Assembly (NCBI RefSeq): GCF_000318095.2
Contig: NZ_KB290717.1
Span: 367,930-431,929 of the forward strand
Length of the DNA stretch: 64,000 nucleotides
Reading direction: 5' to 3'
Origin: Alloprevotella sp. oral taxon 473 str. F0040
GTDB lineage: Bacteria > Bacteroidota > Bacteroidia > Bacteroidales > Bacteroidaceae
Positions 28,251-37,410 of this stretch are shown here, one piece after another. The translations under genes were made by a program, and so were the position numbers. Numbering within the stretch: the stretch's first letter is position 1; each line of letters starts with the position of its first letter. The notes beneath the pieces were generated by a model. The model was not told where the DNA came from. It searched no databases and was given only the letters and a program-made list of their open reading frames with translations.

Positions 28251-28279
28251 GATTTATGGTGAGAAATTCACCATAAATC
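28251..28279 (+). other. Perfect intercistronic hairpin between atpA and atpG
   Basis: GATTTATGGTGA (28251-28262) and TCACCATAAATC (28268-28279) are exact reverse complements around a five-base loop. No T-run follows (the next bases are TTAGCTGAG), so it is more likely an mRNA processing or stability element than a terminator. It could tune atpG expression relative to the upstream genes. Confidence 0.7.
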
Positions 28280-28307
28280 TTAGCTGAGTCACAACCCTAC
28301 TCTTTTT

Positions 28308-29171
28308 ATGGCCTCACTAAAAGAAGTAAAAACCCGAATATCTTCTGTCAATAGCACACGAAAGATTACTAGTGCCATGAAGATGGTGGCCAGTTCCAAG
28401 TTGCACCACGCACAACAGGCCATTGAACAAATGCGCCCTTACGAGGAAAAGCTCAGTGGCATTATGTCTACTTTTGTTTCCTCGCTAGAAGGCACTATCA
28501 GTTCACCATTCGCAGAAGAGCGAGAGATACAACGAGTGGCTGTAATTGTGTTCTCCTCTAACTCTAGTCTTTGTGGAGGATTTAACGGTAACACACTTAA
28601 AAAGACCAAGCAAACCCTTGATAGTTTCAGAAAACAAGGGATTCAAGTAACCAAAGTTTACCCTATTGGTAAAAAGATCACAGAAGGACTACGCAAAATA
28701 GGTTATACTCCTGCGTGCGATTTGTCTTCCTGTCTAGATCATCCCCAATACGCCCCTATTGCAGCCCTTTCAACTGAAATTATGGAAGGGTATGCTAAAG
28801 GCGAAATAGATAAGGTGGTTTTGATTTATCATCATTTCAAAAGTGCTGGTAGCCAAATTCTCACTGAAGAACAATTTCTTCCCATTAAATTTCCTAAAGG
28901 TGAAGCTGAAGACCAGAATCTCAACTTCTTAGTTGAGCCTCATCCACAACACCTTCTTGAGAAACTCATCCCACAATCGCTTCACCTCAAGCTCTACTCA
29001 GCAATGCTTGATAGCCTTGCTTCAGAACATGCAGCCCGGGTAATAGCAATGCAAGTGGCTACAGACAACGCTGATGAATTACTCCGTCAGCTGACTCTGC
29101 AATATAACAAGTCACGCCAACAGGCGATTACTGCAGAACTACTAGACATCGTTGGTGGTTCCTTGCAATAA
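28308..29171 (+). CDS. atpG: F1Fo ATP synthase subunit gamma
   Basis: The 287-residue central rotor shaft. The N-terminal coiled coil has RISSVNSTRKITSAMKMVAS, and the C-terminal one ends in QYNKSRQQAITAELLDIVGG. The Rossmann-like middle has VIVFSSNSSLCGGFNGNTLK. It is the last gene of the operon and is followed by a terminator. Confidence 0.97.
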   Translation: MASLKEVKTRISSVNSTRKITSAMKMVASSKLHHAQQAIEQMRPYEEKLSGIMSTFVSSLEGTISSPFAEEREIQRVAVIVFSSNSSLCGGFNGNTLKKTKQTLDSFRKQGIQVTKVYPIGKKITEGLRKIGYTPACDLSSCLDHPQYAPIAALSTEIMEGYAKGEIDKVVLIYHHFKSAGSQILTEEQFLPIKFPKGEAEDQNLNFLVEPHPQHLLEKLIPQSLHLKLYSAMLDSLASEHAARVIAMQVATDNADELLRQLTLQYNKSRQQAITAELLDIVGGSLQ

Positions 29172-29203
29172 TCCGACAAAAAAATTAGAACAAACATTGA
29201 GTG

Positions 29204-29246
29204 GGAGAAAGCTATAACCACAAAAGCTATAGCTTCTCCTATTTTT
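29204..29246 (+). terminator. Terminator of the ATP synthase operon
   Basis: GGAGAAAGCTATA (from 29204) pairs with TATAGCTTCTCC (to 29239) with one bulge and is followed by TATTTTTA. The remaining 230 bases up to 29478 show no gene. Confidence 0.8.
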
Positions 29247-29478
29247 AGGCTAATGCTATCGAGCTATTTGTGTCCTATTTAGCACAACATAGAAACTATT
29301 AGCTTGATTGGGCTTTAGAAAAGGGACTATATTGTTGAGAACTACATATTACGTACAGGAGGTTGTAGCCACACATATTGCATTATAGGGACTATGCATT
29401 TCAGACTTTAGACGACGCAGCACTCCGATTTATAGAAGAAGCGATTTACTCACCATAAGGAAAAAACAAACATTCGGC

Positions 29479-30114
29479 ATGGATCAAGCTATCACTCTTT
29501 TTTTCAATGGCAGTCATTCACTCTATCTTGACGCCTTTGCTTGGAGTGCCACTCACATCCAGGTATGGATACCTTTTCTATTGGTTATAGTATATGTCTT
29601 ATTCAAGGAACACGACTTTGCCCACTTCTTTTTTATTATAGGAGCTGCTATTTTTTGTGTAGTTATCTCCGATCAAGTAGCCTCTTCTATATTCAAACCC
29701 TTAATAGCTCGTTGGCGTCCCACTCATAATCCTCAGATTATGCACTTAACAGATATCGTAGCAGGTTATCGTGGAGGTTACTTTGGTTTTTTCTCTTCTC
29801 ATGCAGCGAACACATTTTCCATCGCAACTTTTCTATCTTTAATCTTTCGCGATCGTAATGTCTATATTTCGCTTTTTTGTTGGGCATTACTCAATTGTTG
29901 GACAAGAATATACTTAGGAGTACACTATATGACAGATTTACTCGTAGGTGCGTTATGGGGAAGTATGATTGCATTTCTTGCTTTTCGTGTATATAGACAC
30001 TATTTTAATGATGCAACTACATATGAGTATCCAAGAAAGGTCCTCAACTATATTCCTTTAGTCTTTATTATTACGCTTTGTATACTAGCTACACCTTGGC
30101 GATTAATCTATTAG
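29479..30114 (+). CDS. PAP2-family phosphatase, membrane lipid phosphatase
   Basis: A 211-residue protein with about six membrane helices and the three phosphatase motifs of type-2 phosphatidic acid phosphatases: KPLIARWRP, FSSHAANTFS (with SSH replacing the common PSGH) and RIYLGVHYMTDLLVG. Active-site His residues lie in motifs 2 and 3. Likely substrates are undecaprenyl pyrophosphate, phosphatidate-type lipids or lipid A; the sequence alone does not decide. Confidence 0.9.
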   Translation: MDQAITLFFNGSHSLYLDAFAWSATHIQVWIPFLLVIVYVLFKEHDFAHFFFIIGAAIFCVVISDQVASSIFKPLIARWRPTHNPQIMHLTDIVAGYRGGYFGFFSSHAANTFSIATFLSLIFRDRNVYISLFCWALLNCWTRIYLGVHYMTDLLVGALWGSMIAFLAFRVYRHYFNDATTYEYPRKVLNYIPLVFIITLCILATPWRLIY

Positions 30115-30215
30115 AAGACTAAGAAGCGGACATTCGCGAATCGATTTGATTTACATACAATTTATCTTATCACTTTCAACTTTATATAACACAACTTACT
30201 AAACAACTTCAAACA

Positions 30216-30452
30216 ATGGAATACCACGCTCACGAGGTTCTTGGTATGATGCTGGGACAAACATTTACTGATGCTTCCCTTATCAGTGCTATGCACAATA
30301 CCTTTGGCAATGATGCCAAATATTACAGCTGCAGCCAAAATGACATGACTGCAGAACAGCTGATAGCTTTTCTTAAATCCAAAGGAAAGTTTGTAGAAGT
30401 AGATGGCGGATATACAGTAAACACAGCTCCTGGAGGTAGCTGTGGCCATTAA
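30216..30452 (+). CDS. YecH-family putative metal-binding protein
   Basis: A 78-residue protein of the YecH (DUF2492) family: HAHEVLGMMLGQTFTDASL, TFGNDAKYYSCSQNDMTAEQL, then LKSKGKFVEVDGGYTVNTAP, and a C-terminal GGSCGH. Conserved His and Cys residues (HAHEV, YYSCS, CGH) are thought to bind metal; function unknown. Confidence 0.85.
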   Translation: MEYHAHEVLGMMLGQTFTDASLISAMHNTFGNDAKYYSCSQNDMTAEQLIAFLKSKGKFVEVDGGYTVNTAPGGSCGH

Positions 30453-30570
30453 TTAGCTGAGAGTGTGTATTAGGAGTTGTAGGTTCTCTAATTGTTTGCA
30501 AATGCTGCAATATGAAAAATAGAACGCTACTATTACTGCTCTTAGAGATTACCCCCACACTCTACAAAAC

Positions 30571-30605
30571 AAAACGTCTCTAGTCTTTCGACTAGAGACG
30601 TTTTT
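30571..30605. terminator. Bidirectional terminator between YecH gene and smpB
   Basis: AAAACGTCTCTAGTC (30571-30585) and GACTAGAGACGTTTT form a near-perfect hairpin with A and T runs on either side, suited to end both convergent genes. Confidence 0.85.
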
Positions 30606-30630
30606 AGTAATACCCTATAAAGCAAGACAA

Positions 30631-31110
30631 CTAAAACCGCTTGATAAAACGATCTAACTCTCTTTTATCATCACGTTCACGAATAGATGCACGTTTATCA
30701 AACTCTTTCTTACCTCTACAAAGAGCTATTTCTAATTTGGCCAATCCATTATCATTGACAAACAGCACCAATGGTACAATGGTGTAACCAGGAGACAACG
30801 TATCATTTCTCAGATTATTAATTTCTTTCTTATTGAGTAATAACTTACGATCTCTACGTGTTGCATGATTATTATAAGTTCCATAAGAATACTCTGCCAC
30901 ATACATATTCTTTACCCACAACTCTCCACTATGGATAAAGCAAAATGTATCTACTAATGAAGCCTTTCCCTCACGGATACTCTTAATCTCCGTACCAGTT
31001 AATACGATACCAGCCGTGTACTTATCGATGATCTCATAGTCAAAAGTTGCTCGCTTATTCTTAATGCGTATGCGTTGTGGCTTAATCTTTCCACCTTTTT
31101 GTTTACTCAT
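30631..31110 (-). CDS. smpB: SsrA-binding protein
   Basis: A 159-residue RNA-binding protein that brings tmRNA to stalled ribosomes in trans-translation. Characteristic segments are [39 protein letters not shown] and the basic C-terminal tail [12 protein letters not shown], which enters the empty mRNA channel. Its first 8 bases overlap the end of the upstream DMP19-type gene. tmRNA itself is not in the window. Confidence 0.96.
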   Translation of the reverse strand: MSKQKGGKIKPQRIRIKNKRATFDYEIIDKYTAGIVLTGTEIKSIREGKASLVDTFCFIHSGELWVKNMYVAEYSYGTYNNHATRRDRKLLLNKKEINNLRNDTLSPGYTIVPLVLFVNDNGLAKLEIALCRGKKEFDKRASIRERDDKRELDRFIKRF

Positions 31111-31612
31111 ATTTATCTATCTCAATAAAATCAAGGAGATGCTCATCTACATAGTGCGCTACGCGCGTTGTATATTCTTCTTCATGCTCCATAAACTCAT
31201 CATCTAGGTCATCGAATTCAGGAAAACGCTCATAAAGGGCCATGAATTCTTCATCAGAACATGGCTTTTTAATGTCCTCACCATGTAATTCATAAAGCTC
31301 ACGAGCTTTGTATATTAATTTTGATAACTCCTTCAAACCCCACAAACGCATAGCCTTAGCAAAAGGGTTCAGAAAGAAAAAGTCACCATAACCATTATAG
31401 ATTAGCTGAACAAATCCACCATCACACAGTTCATCTCGAAGCAAAAGATATGCCCATAATGTTGTCTGTTCTCCTGACAATTTTGACATCGCCTCCCCCG
31501 TCAATTCTTCTCCCAGCTCATTTTGAAATGCCTGAATTAAAACCTGAAGAAACTCATCCATTCCAGTCTCAGCAGCTGCACGTAGAGCAGTGTCTTTTAC
31601 AATGATCTTCAT
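31103..31612 (-). CDS. DMP19 family (DUF4375) protein
   Basis: A 169-residue acidic, helical protein. The stretch [20 protein letters not shown] followed by [20 protein letters not shown] is the hallmark of the DMP19/DUF4375 family, named for a phage-like DNA-mimic protein. The function of chromosomal members is not established. It overlaps smpB by 8 bases, so the two are translated from one message. Confidence 0.8.
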   Translation of the reverse strand: MKIIVKDTALRAAAETGMDEFLQVLIQAFQNELGEELTGEAMSKLSGEQTTLWAYLLLRDELCDGGFVQLIYNGYGDFFFLNPFAKAMRLWGLKELSKLIYKARELYELHGEDIKKPCSDEEFMALYERFPEFDDLDDEFMEHEEEYTTRVAHYVDEHLLDFIEIDKYE

Positions 31613-31761
31613 GATTTACCTTATATTGTATACCTACTTATTCAACTTTACCTAAAAACAGAGCCTTGTCAAAAACAAAATAGCAGAGCAGCTCTTAAAA
31701 TATTCTACTACAAAGATAATGAAAAGCCAGCATTCCCACCCTCTATTACTCAAAAAAATCG

Positions 31762-31769
31762 TATCTTTG
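31762..31769 (+). promoter_or_regulatory. Likely pyrK promoter (-7 box)
   Basis: TATCTTTG matches TAnnTTTG and lies 35 bases before the pyrK ATG. No clear -33 TTG. On the other strand CAAAGATA at 31711-31718 is a possible -7 box for the DMP19-smpB pair. Confidence 0.5.
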
Positions 31770-31803
31770 TCACCAAGCATATAATTTTCTCTCTGTTCGA
31801 ATA

Positions 31804-32583
31804 ATGAAATTTGTCAAAGACCTGCATGTAGATAGCATTGACTTCTTAAGAGAAGACTACATTTTACTTCGATTAGTTGATCCTGACCAAGCCCTTCCTC
31901 CTATGCTTCCTGGGCAGTTTGTTCAAATAGCAATAGATGATTCCTCTACGACTTTTCTTCGTCGTCCTATCTCCATCAACGATGTAGATGTCGAGAAGCA
32001 TAGCATAGTTCTCCTTATCCATATGGTCGGAGATGGTACAAAATCGCTAGGCAAACTCCGTAAAGGACAGACGCTAAACTGCATATACCCTCTTGGAAAT
32101 GGATTTACAGTACCCCCAATATCCGAGGGAAAAAAGAAACTCCTCCTCATTGGTGGCGGAGTTGGTACTGCGCCAATGTTGCTCTACGGTCGTCAACTTT
32201 TTGAAGCTGGTCACGAACCCGTCTTCTTATTAGGTGGTCGCTCACAAAGAGATTTACTAGAACTTGATCGCTTTTCAGCTTTTGGCCGAGTCTTTACTAC
32301 TACAGAGGATTCTACTATGGGAGAAACAGGGTTTGTAACCCATCACTCAATCTGGAAGAAGGAGCAATTTGATAGTGTTGCTGCTTGTGGTCCTAAACCT
32401 ATGATGCAAGCAGTTGCTAAGTTAGCTCGTGAATATGACACTCCTTGTTTTGTCTCTTTGGAGAATCTAATGGCCTGTGGCATTGGAGCTTGTTTATGTT
32501 GTATTGAAAAAACTGTTAAAGGAAATGTTTGTGTTTGTACTGAAGGACCAGTTTTCAATACTAACCAGCTAACTTGGGAATAA
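31804..32583 (+). CDS. pyrK: Dihydroorotate dehydrogenase B electron-transfer subunit
   Basis: A 259-residue FAD and 2Fe-2S protein that passes electrons from PyrD to NAD. The FAD-binding LRRPISINDVD, the pyridine-nucleotide segment LLLIGGGVGTAPMLLYGRQL, and the cluster motif CGIGACLCC (Cys225, 230, 233) with Cys243 or Cys245 are all visible. pyrD follows after 126 bases, confirming a class 1B enzyme. Confidence 0.95.
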   Translation: MKFVKDLHVDSIDFLREDYILLRLVDPDQALPPMLPGQFVQIAIDDSSTTFLRRPISINDVDVEKHSIVLLIHMVGDGTKSLGKLRKGQTLNCIYPLGNGFTVPPISEGKKKLLLIGGGVGTAPMLLYGRQLFEAGHEPVFLLGGRSQRDLLELDRFSAFGRVFTTTEDSTMGETGFVTHHSIWKKEQFDSVAACGPKPMMQAVAKLAREYDTPCFVSLENLMACGIGACLCCIEKTVKGNVCVCTEGPVFNTNQLTWE

Positions 32584-32709
32584 GATGACAAGCTATGTAA
32601 TACTGCATAGTAGTATTTACTCCCAATTATGTACCATTAACCATAGGTTACACACTTCATTCTTGTGCTTTAGCATTACTCTTCTAATGTCTTATCTTTC
32701 AACATTCTC

Positions 32710-33615
32710 ATGGCTCATCTCAATGTAAATATCGGCAATCTATCATTAAAAAATCCAGTTCTCACAGCATCAGGTACATTTGGCTATGGATTAGAATTTG
32801 CAGACTTTATTGATTTAAATCGTTTAGGCGGATATGTTGTGAAAGGTACTACTCTACTTCCTCGCCAAGGAAATGATTATCCTCGCATGGCAGAAACAGC
32901 ACAAGGTATGCTCAACTGTGTAGGGTTACAAAATAAAGGCGTTGATTATTTTGCAGAGAATATCTATCCTCAGATTAAAGATTTTGATTCTGCAGCTATA
33001 GTCAATGTTAGTGGTTCTACACCTGAGGACTATGCAGAATGTGCAGCTCGAGTGGCAGTATTAGAGAATATTCCTGCCATAGAACTAAATATCTCTTGTC
33101 CCAATGTTCATGATGGCGGCATGGCTTTTGGGGTTTCTTGCTCAGGAGCAGCATCAGTAGTGAAAGCTGTGAGAGCTGTTTATCCCAAAACACTCATAGT
33201 GAAACTATCCCCCAACGTAACGGATATCGCAGAAATCGCGCGTGCAGTAGAAGCAGAAGGTGCTGACTCTGTTTCGCTCATAAACACTTTAATGGGTATG
33301 AGCGTAGACATAGAACGTCGTCGCAGTAATCTTAGTATTGGTACAGGAGGATTATCGGGGCCATGCGTAAAGCCAGTTGCACTGCGCATGGTATATCAGG
33401 TAGCAAAAGCAGTAAATATTCCAGTCATTGGGCTTGGGGGTATTATGAACGCGACTGACGCCATTGAGTTTATAATGTGTGGTGCTACGGCCATTCAAAT
33501 AGGAACAGCTAATTTTATAGACCCTGCTGTCACAATTAAAGTTATAGATGGCATAAATTCTTGGTGTGACACCCATGGTATTAAAGACATCCATGATATC
33601 ATTGGGGTCATCTAA
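32710..33615 (+). CDS. pyrD: Dihydroorotate dehydrogenase B catalytic subunit
   Basis: A 301-residue FMN barrel that oxidises dihydroorotate to orotate in pyrimidine synthesis. [35 protein letters not shown] (with the class 1B catalytic cysteine region CPNVHDGG), [12 protein letters not shown] and [20 protein letters not shown] are typical. It pairs with pyrK just upstream. Confidence 0.96.
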   Translation: MAHLNVNIGNLSLKNPVLTASGTFGYGLEFADFIDLNRLGGYVVKGTTLLPRQGNDYPRMAETAQGMLNCVGLQNKGVDYFAENIYPQIKDFDSAAIVNVSGSTPEDYAECAARVAVLENIPAIELNISCPNVHDGGMAFGVSCSGAASVVKAVRAVYPKTLIVKLSPNVTDIAEIARAVEAEGADSVSLINTLMGMSVDIERRRSNLSIGTGGLSGPCVKPVALRMVYQVAKAVNIPVIGLGGIMNATDAIEFIMCGATAIQIGTANFIDPAVTIKVIDGINSWCDTHGIKDIHDIIGVI

Positions 33616-33651
33616 TATAGATTCGTAAGTTATTATATTTCAACCAAAGCC

Positions 33652-33684
33652 ATCCCTTCTGCGCTAAATGTGGAAGGGATTTTT
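33652..33684 (+). terminator. Terminator after pyrD
   Basis: ATCCCTTC (33652-33659) pairs with GAAGGGAT (33673-33680), followed by TTTT. A -7 box TACCTTTG at 33708-33715 then serves dnaG. Confidence 0.75.
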
Positions 33685-33707
33685 ATGCCATTGTCGAGAG
33701 AAAGTTG

Positions 33708-33715
33708 TACCTTTG
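33708..33715 (+). promoter_or_regulatory. Likely dnaG promoter (-7 box)
   Basis: TACCTTTG fits TAnnTTTG, about 55 bases before the dnaG ATG. The nearest TTG (33691) is only 14 bases away, so the -33 element is unclear. Confidence 0.45.
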
Positions 33716-33769
33716 TCATAGGTAATCTTCTCAGATTGCACAAAATTTCTGCACAAAGCACTCCACTAA

Positions 33770-35938
33770 ATGATAGACCGAAGTACCATAGATAGAATCA
33801 TGTCTGCTGCCGACATCGTAGATGTTGTAGGAGAATTTGTAACTCTGCGTCGCTCGGGTGCCAACTACAAAGGTCTTTGCCCCTTCCACGACGAGAAGAC
33901 GCCCTCCTTCATGGTGTCGCCTTCTAAACAACTGTGTAAATGCTTCAGTTGCGGCAATGGGGGAAATGTAGTTAAGTTTGTCATGCAGCATGAGCAGATG
34001 ACCTATCCTGAGGCACTTAAGTGGCTGGGACGTCGCTACGGTATCGAGGTGAAAGAACGCGAACAGACGGCCGAACAAAAAGCCGCTGCCACCGCCCGGG
34101 AAGCCATGTTTGTAGTTAATGACTGGGCACGCGACTATTTCGTCGAAACGCTGCACAACAATGTGGATGGTCTGGCCATCGGAATGAGCTACTTCAGACG
34201 AAGAGGGCTACGTGACGACATCATCCGAAAGTTTCAACTGGGATATGCACTCGAACAACGTGATGCACTGGTGCAAAAGGCAAAGGCCAAAGGATTTGAT
34301 GATAGATATGTGATACAAACAGGTCTATGCTATCGCACTGATGATGGACGACTCCTCGATCGCTACCACGGACGTGTCATATTTCCAGTACACTCTGTAT
34401 CGGGACGAATCGTGGCCTTTGGTGGACGCATACTAAATAATGAGCAAAAAAACGTAGGAAAATACGTGAATTCTCCAGAATCGGAGATCTATTCCAAAAA
34501 ACGTGAACTCTATGGCCTATACCTTGCAAAACAAGCTATCGTCAAACATGATCGTTGTTATCTTGTAGAAGGGTATCTTGATGTCATCTCCATGCACCAA
34601 AGTGGAGTGGAAAATGTTGTAGCCTCCAGCGGAACTGCTCTCACCCCGGAACAGGTGCGTCTCATCCACCGATTCACAGACAATGTAACTGTGCTCTACG
34701 ACGGTGATGCTGCTGGCCTCCATGCTTCACTGCGCGGCATAGATATATTGCTCTCAGAGGGACTTAATATCAAGATTGTACTGCTACCAGAAGGGGAAGA
34801 CCCCGACAGCTACGCTCAAGCCCGCACACCAGAGGAGTTTAAAAAAGATCTAGAAGAGCGAGAGGAGGACTTCATAGAGTTTAAAACCAAGCTGCTACTC
34901 AAAGATGCGGGAAGAGATCCTATGAAGCGGGCAAATGTGATTACAGACATCACACACAGCATAGCAGTAATCCCTAGCGATATTGTTCGCCAAGTATATA
35001 TTCACGATCTTGCAGGGCGTCTTAGCATTGATGAATCAGCCATCGTAAACGAAGTAGCAAAAGAGATCCGCAAGATTAAAAATGGAACGCTTACGCGTTC
35101 ACATCCTAACACATCTTTCTCTTCCCAATCATCAGCGACAGTTGAAACTCCTGAACAGGGACAGCAGCCTTCAGCCTCCATTGGAGTGCCATCCATTGAT
35201 TCAGAGATAGAATCTCACTCCGAGGATATTCGTGAGACCACTCACGAGGCAATCTCACCATCTACCTTGGCAGCTACCGCGCCCGATAGTCTAGTTTCAG
35301 CGAAGAGCACAGAGTTGAGTTTAGGCGATAGTGAAGCTCATAAACACCTCATAGCTTGCGAACGTCAACTTGTACAGCTTGTAATCCGCTATGGACAATT
35401 ACCAATCATAGCACCACACACAGCTGTTGAAACACCTTGGAGTACATCTCGTGAAGTAGAATCAAGCATCGTTGACGACAGTCCTTTAGTTGCTCCCTAC
35501 ATATTAGAAGATCTCTCATCTGACAATATTCTTCTTCAAGTCAAAAAACACCAGCAGATATTAGAAGAAGCAGCTCAGCAAACTCTTTCTAATCTTGAGT
35601 CATTTAATTCTCGCACATACTTTATTACGCATCATGATCCAGAAATTAATCGCCTAGCAGCTGAACTGGCTGATGATCGCTATCCCCTCTCCATGGAACA
35701 ACAAAAAGTATTTGTTCCTGAAGAAAAACGTCTAGTTGAGATTGTTCCAAGAGTAATCAACGACTACAAACATGCAATTATAGGAGTCCAAAAAGAAGAA
35801 GTACTTAGAGCACTCAGACAACCAGTACTGTTACATCAACCAGATAAGATGAATGAGCTACTCAAGAAACTCATTGACATCAATGAAATTGAAAAGCAAT
35901 TTGCTAAAGTACTCGGAGACCGTGTGCTTGTACGGTAG
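33770..35938 (+). CDS. dnaG: DNA primase
   Basis: A 722-residue primase making RNA primers for replication. The CHC2 zinc finger uses Cys37, His40, Cys58 and Cys61 (CPFHDEK ... CKCFSC). The RNA-polymerase/TOPRIM core has YLVEGYLDVISMHQSGVENV and VTVLYDGDAAGLHASLRGID. A Ser/Thr/Glu-rich, probably disordered linker (about residues 435-515) leads to a long C-terminal helicase-interaction domain. It is longer than E. coli DnaG (581). GC content falls from well above half in the N-terminal half to about 40 percent near the end. Confidence 0.96.
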   Translation: MIDRSTIDRIMSAADIVDVVGEFVTLRRSGANYKGLCPFHDEKTPSFMVSPSKQLCKCFSCGNGGNVVKFVMQHEQMTYPEALKWLGRRYGIEVKEREQTAEQKAAATAREAMFVVNDWARDYFVETLHNNVDGLAIGMSYFRRRGLRDDIIRKFQLGYALEQRDALVQKAKAKGFDDRYVIQTGLCYRTDDGRLLDRYHGRVIFPVHSVSGRIVAFGGRILNNEQKNVGKYVNSPESEIYSKKRELYGLYLAKQAIVKHDRCYLVEGYLDVISMHQSGVENVVASSGTALTPEQVRLIHRFTDNVTVLYDGDAAGLHASLRGIDILLSEGLNIKIVLLPEGEDPDSYAQARTPEEFKKDLEEREEDFIEFKTKLLLKDAGRDPMKRANVITDITHSIAVIPSDIVRQVYIHDLAGRLSIDESAIVNEVAKEIRKIKNGTLTRSHPNTSFSSQSSATVETPEQGQQPSASIGVPSIDSEIESHSEDIRETTHEAISPSTLAATAPDSLVSAKSTELSLGDSEAHKHLIACERQLVQLVIRYGQLPIIAPHTAVETPWSTSREVESSIVDDSPLVAPYILEDLSSDNILLQVKKHQQILEEAAQQTLSNLESFNSRTYFITHHDPEINRLAAELADDRYPLSMEQQKVFVPEEKRLVEIVPRVINDYKHAIIGVQKEEVLRALRQPVLLHQPDKMNELLKKLIDINEIEKQFAKVLGDRVLVR

Positions 35939-36000
35939 AGTCTTATTTAAGAGGTTGAAATACAGCAACAAACTTGTACGTTTATAGTACAACCGCCATC

Positions 36001-36090
36001 ATAGCAATAATAATATATATTGCTATCCGGTAAAAAATTTCTGATTATAAAAATTAGGCTGAAATCTGCAAGAGGGTTTCAGCCTATTTT
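36001..36090 (+). terminator. Hairpin pair ending the dnaG transcript
   Basis: ATAGCAATA (36001) pairs with TATTGCTAT (36018-36026). More convincingly, AGGCTGAAA (36056-36064) pairs with TTTCAGCCT (36077-36085), followed by ATTTTG. The second stem is the probable terminator. Confidence 0.65.
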
Positions 36091-36232
36091 GTTACTTTGC
36101 TTGTTACCCCCAAAACGATAGTGTCCAATATTTGTGTGTAAGATTCCTAAAAGGATGAGTGAGCAGTTTGGCTGAAAGAGCTAAATCCCCACCCTCGGAA
36201 CCATCATTATTTGATTAGGGGCTTGCTTTTTG

Positions 36233-36271
36233 AAAAAGAAAGCCCGAAGTCCTATTCTATAGGGCTTCGGG
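36233..36271 (-). terminator. Terminator of the secreted-protein gene (minus strand)
   Basis: CCCGAAGTCC (36243-36252) pairs with GGGCTTCGGG (36262-36271). Read on the minus strand the stem is followed by CTTTCTTTTT, a good intrinsic terminator for the gene ending at 36410. An alternative stem, GGGCTT near 36219 with AAGCCC near 36240, shares bases with it. The interval 36091-36409 contains nothing else I can support. Confidence 0.6.
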
Positions 36272-36409
36272 AAGCTTTTTAGTGCCGTTTGGAAGTTTAC
36301 CGAATAGCAATAATTTGCAAGCCAAGTAGAGTCGATGCCGATTCAATTCTCGACTATCATTTGTTGTAACAACGAATGTTTCAAGTCTTCTGCTTTAAAC
36401 TATAAAGCC

Positions 36410-37324
36410 CTACTTCGCCCCAACATAAACAGGTCTAATACAATTACCTTTGGTACCATCATCTCCTTGATAGTCTCCATAGAGGCCATCACGGTCGGCA
36501 GAGATGAATGCTCCCCAACTGTCATTGTCTTCCCATACTTTACCTACCCAATAGTAGGCACCATAACCAACATTCTTCAGCACTCCTTGCTCATAGCGCG
36601 ATCCTGCACAAGGGAAGAAAACACCCTTTGCAATCTCCTCAGACGTCAAAGGCTTCGCTATACGGATGTTTCTTTCAGGCACACCATTAGTTGGGTTGGT
36701 TGCAAGAAATCCATATATTTTCAAGCCATCAGTTTCCACATATCCGTACTGCCATGATGCATCATTGATGAGGGCAAGCGACTCTTTGCGAGAAGGCAAG
36801 CGATACTCTCCCTTTGTTGCCCAAAAAGCAAGGTCGCCAAAAGCAGCTTTCTCAAAGTCGGTTGTCTCATTTTGCATTTTTGCGTCCACATAGAGCTTAC
36901 CTTCAAAGTAAGTATTGGCTGTGCCACCGTGAGTATCGTCAATTGCTAAAGCATTTGCGCCTACGACTCCCATGTTGAAGTGGTCCACTTGATCGGCAGA
37001 TTGAGGGATTTTACTGCGACTGCCTTCTACGCTAACTCCAGACACAGGATTAAAATAATCCCATTGATGAGCTGCGATTTTCCAAGTACCTTTATCGTAT
37101 TGTAGATTACCCGTCGCCCATTTCACTCCAGCTACTTCCACAAACTTGGGAGTAGCGGGCTGTGGAGTGGGTGTTTCATTTTCATCCACTGTGATTTCTT
37201 TAATGTCTTCCATTGGGAATGCAACCACCGTACCGTCAGTTTTCAGCACTTTCACGGTATAGGTTTGCGCTTGCATAGCCATTGCCATACAAGCAGCAAT
37301 CAGAGAGAGTAATATTTTCTTCAT
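36410..37324 (-). CDS. Secreted protein with FISUMP/C-type-lectin-like domain
   Basis: A 304-residue exported protein (signal peptide MKKILLSLIAACMAMAMQAQ). After it comes a short beta motif, VKVLKTDGTVVAFPMEDIKE, common in Prevotella-type surface proteins. The rest resembles the Fibrobacter major-paralogous or formylglycine-enzyme-like fold: GVKWATGNLQYDKGTW near the start, FWATKGEYRLPSRKESLALI in the middle, and GNCIRPVYVGAK at the end. Such domains often bind ligands at the surface; enzymatic activity is not implied. Its position downstream of the receptor and peptidase genes suggests, but does not prove, a shared role. Confidence 0.7.
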   Translation of the reverse strand: MKKILLSLIAACMAMAMQAQTYTVKVLKTDGTVVAFPMEDIKEITVDENETPTPQPATPKFVEVAGVKWATGNLQYDKGTWKIAAHQWDYFNPVSGVSVEGSRSKIPQSADQVDHFNMGVVGANALAIDDTHGGTANTYFEGKLYVDAKMQNETTDFEKAAFGDLAFWATKGEYRLPSRKESLALINDASWQYGYVETDGLKIYGFLATNPTNGVPERNIRIAKPLTSEEIAKGVFFPCAGSRYEQGVLKNVGYGAYYWVGKVWEDNDSWGAFISADRDGLYGDYQGDDGTKGNCIRPVYVGAK

Positions 37325-37410
37325 AGTTTGAATGATGTAAATTAGAATATTTCCTTGTGATTATCAACTTTTACCAATAACCAACGGCAGCCAGAGTCTA
37401 TATTCAGCTT

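Noticed and set aside
30373-30558. 61-residue minus-strand frame overlapping the end of the YecH gene
   Set aside because: It overlaps a conserved gene and has no supporting promoter or family signature.
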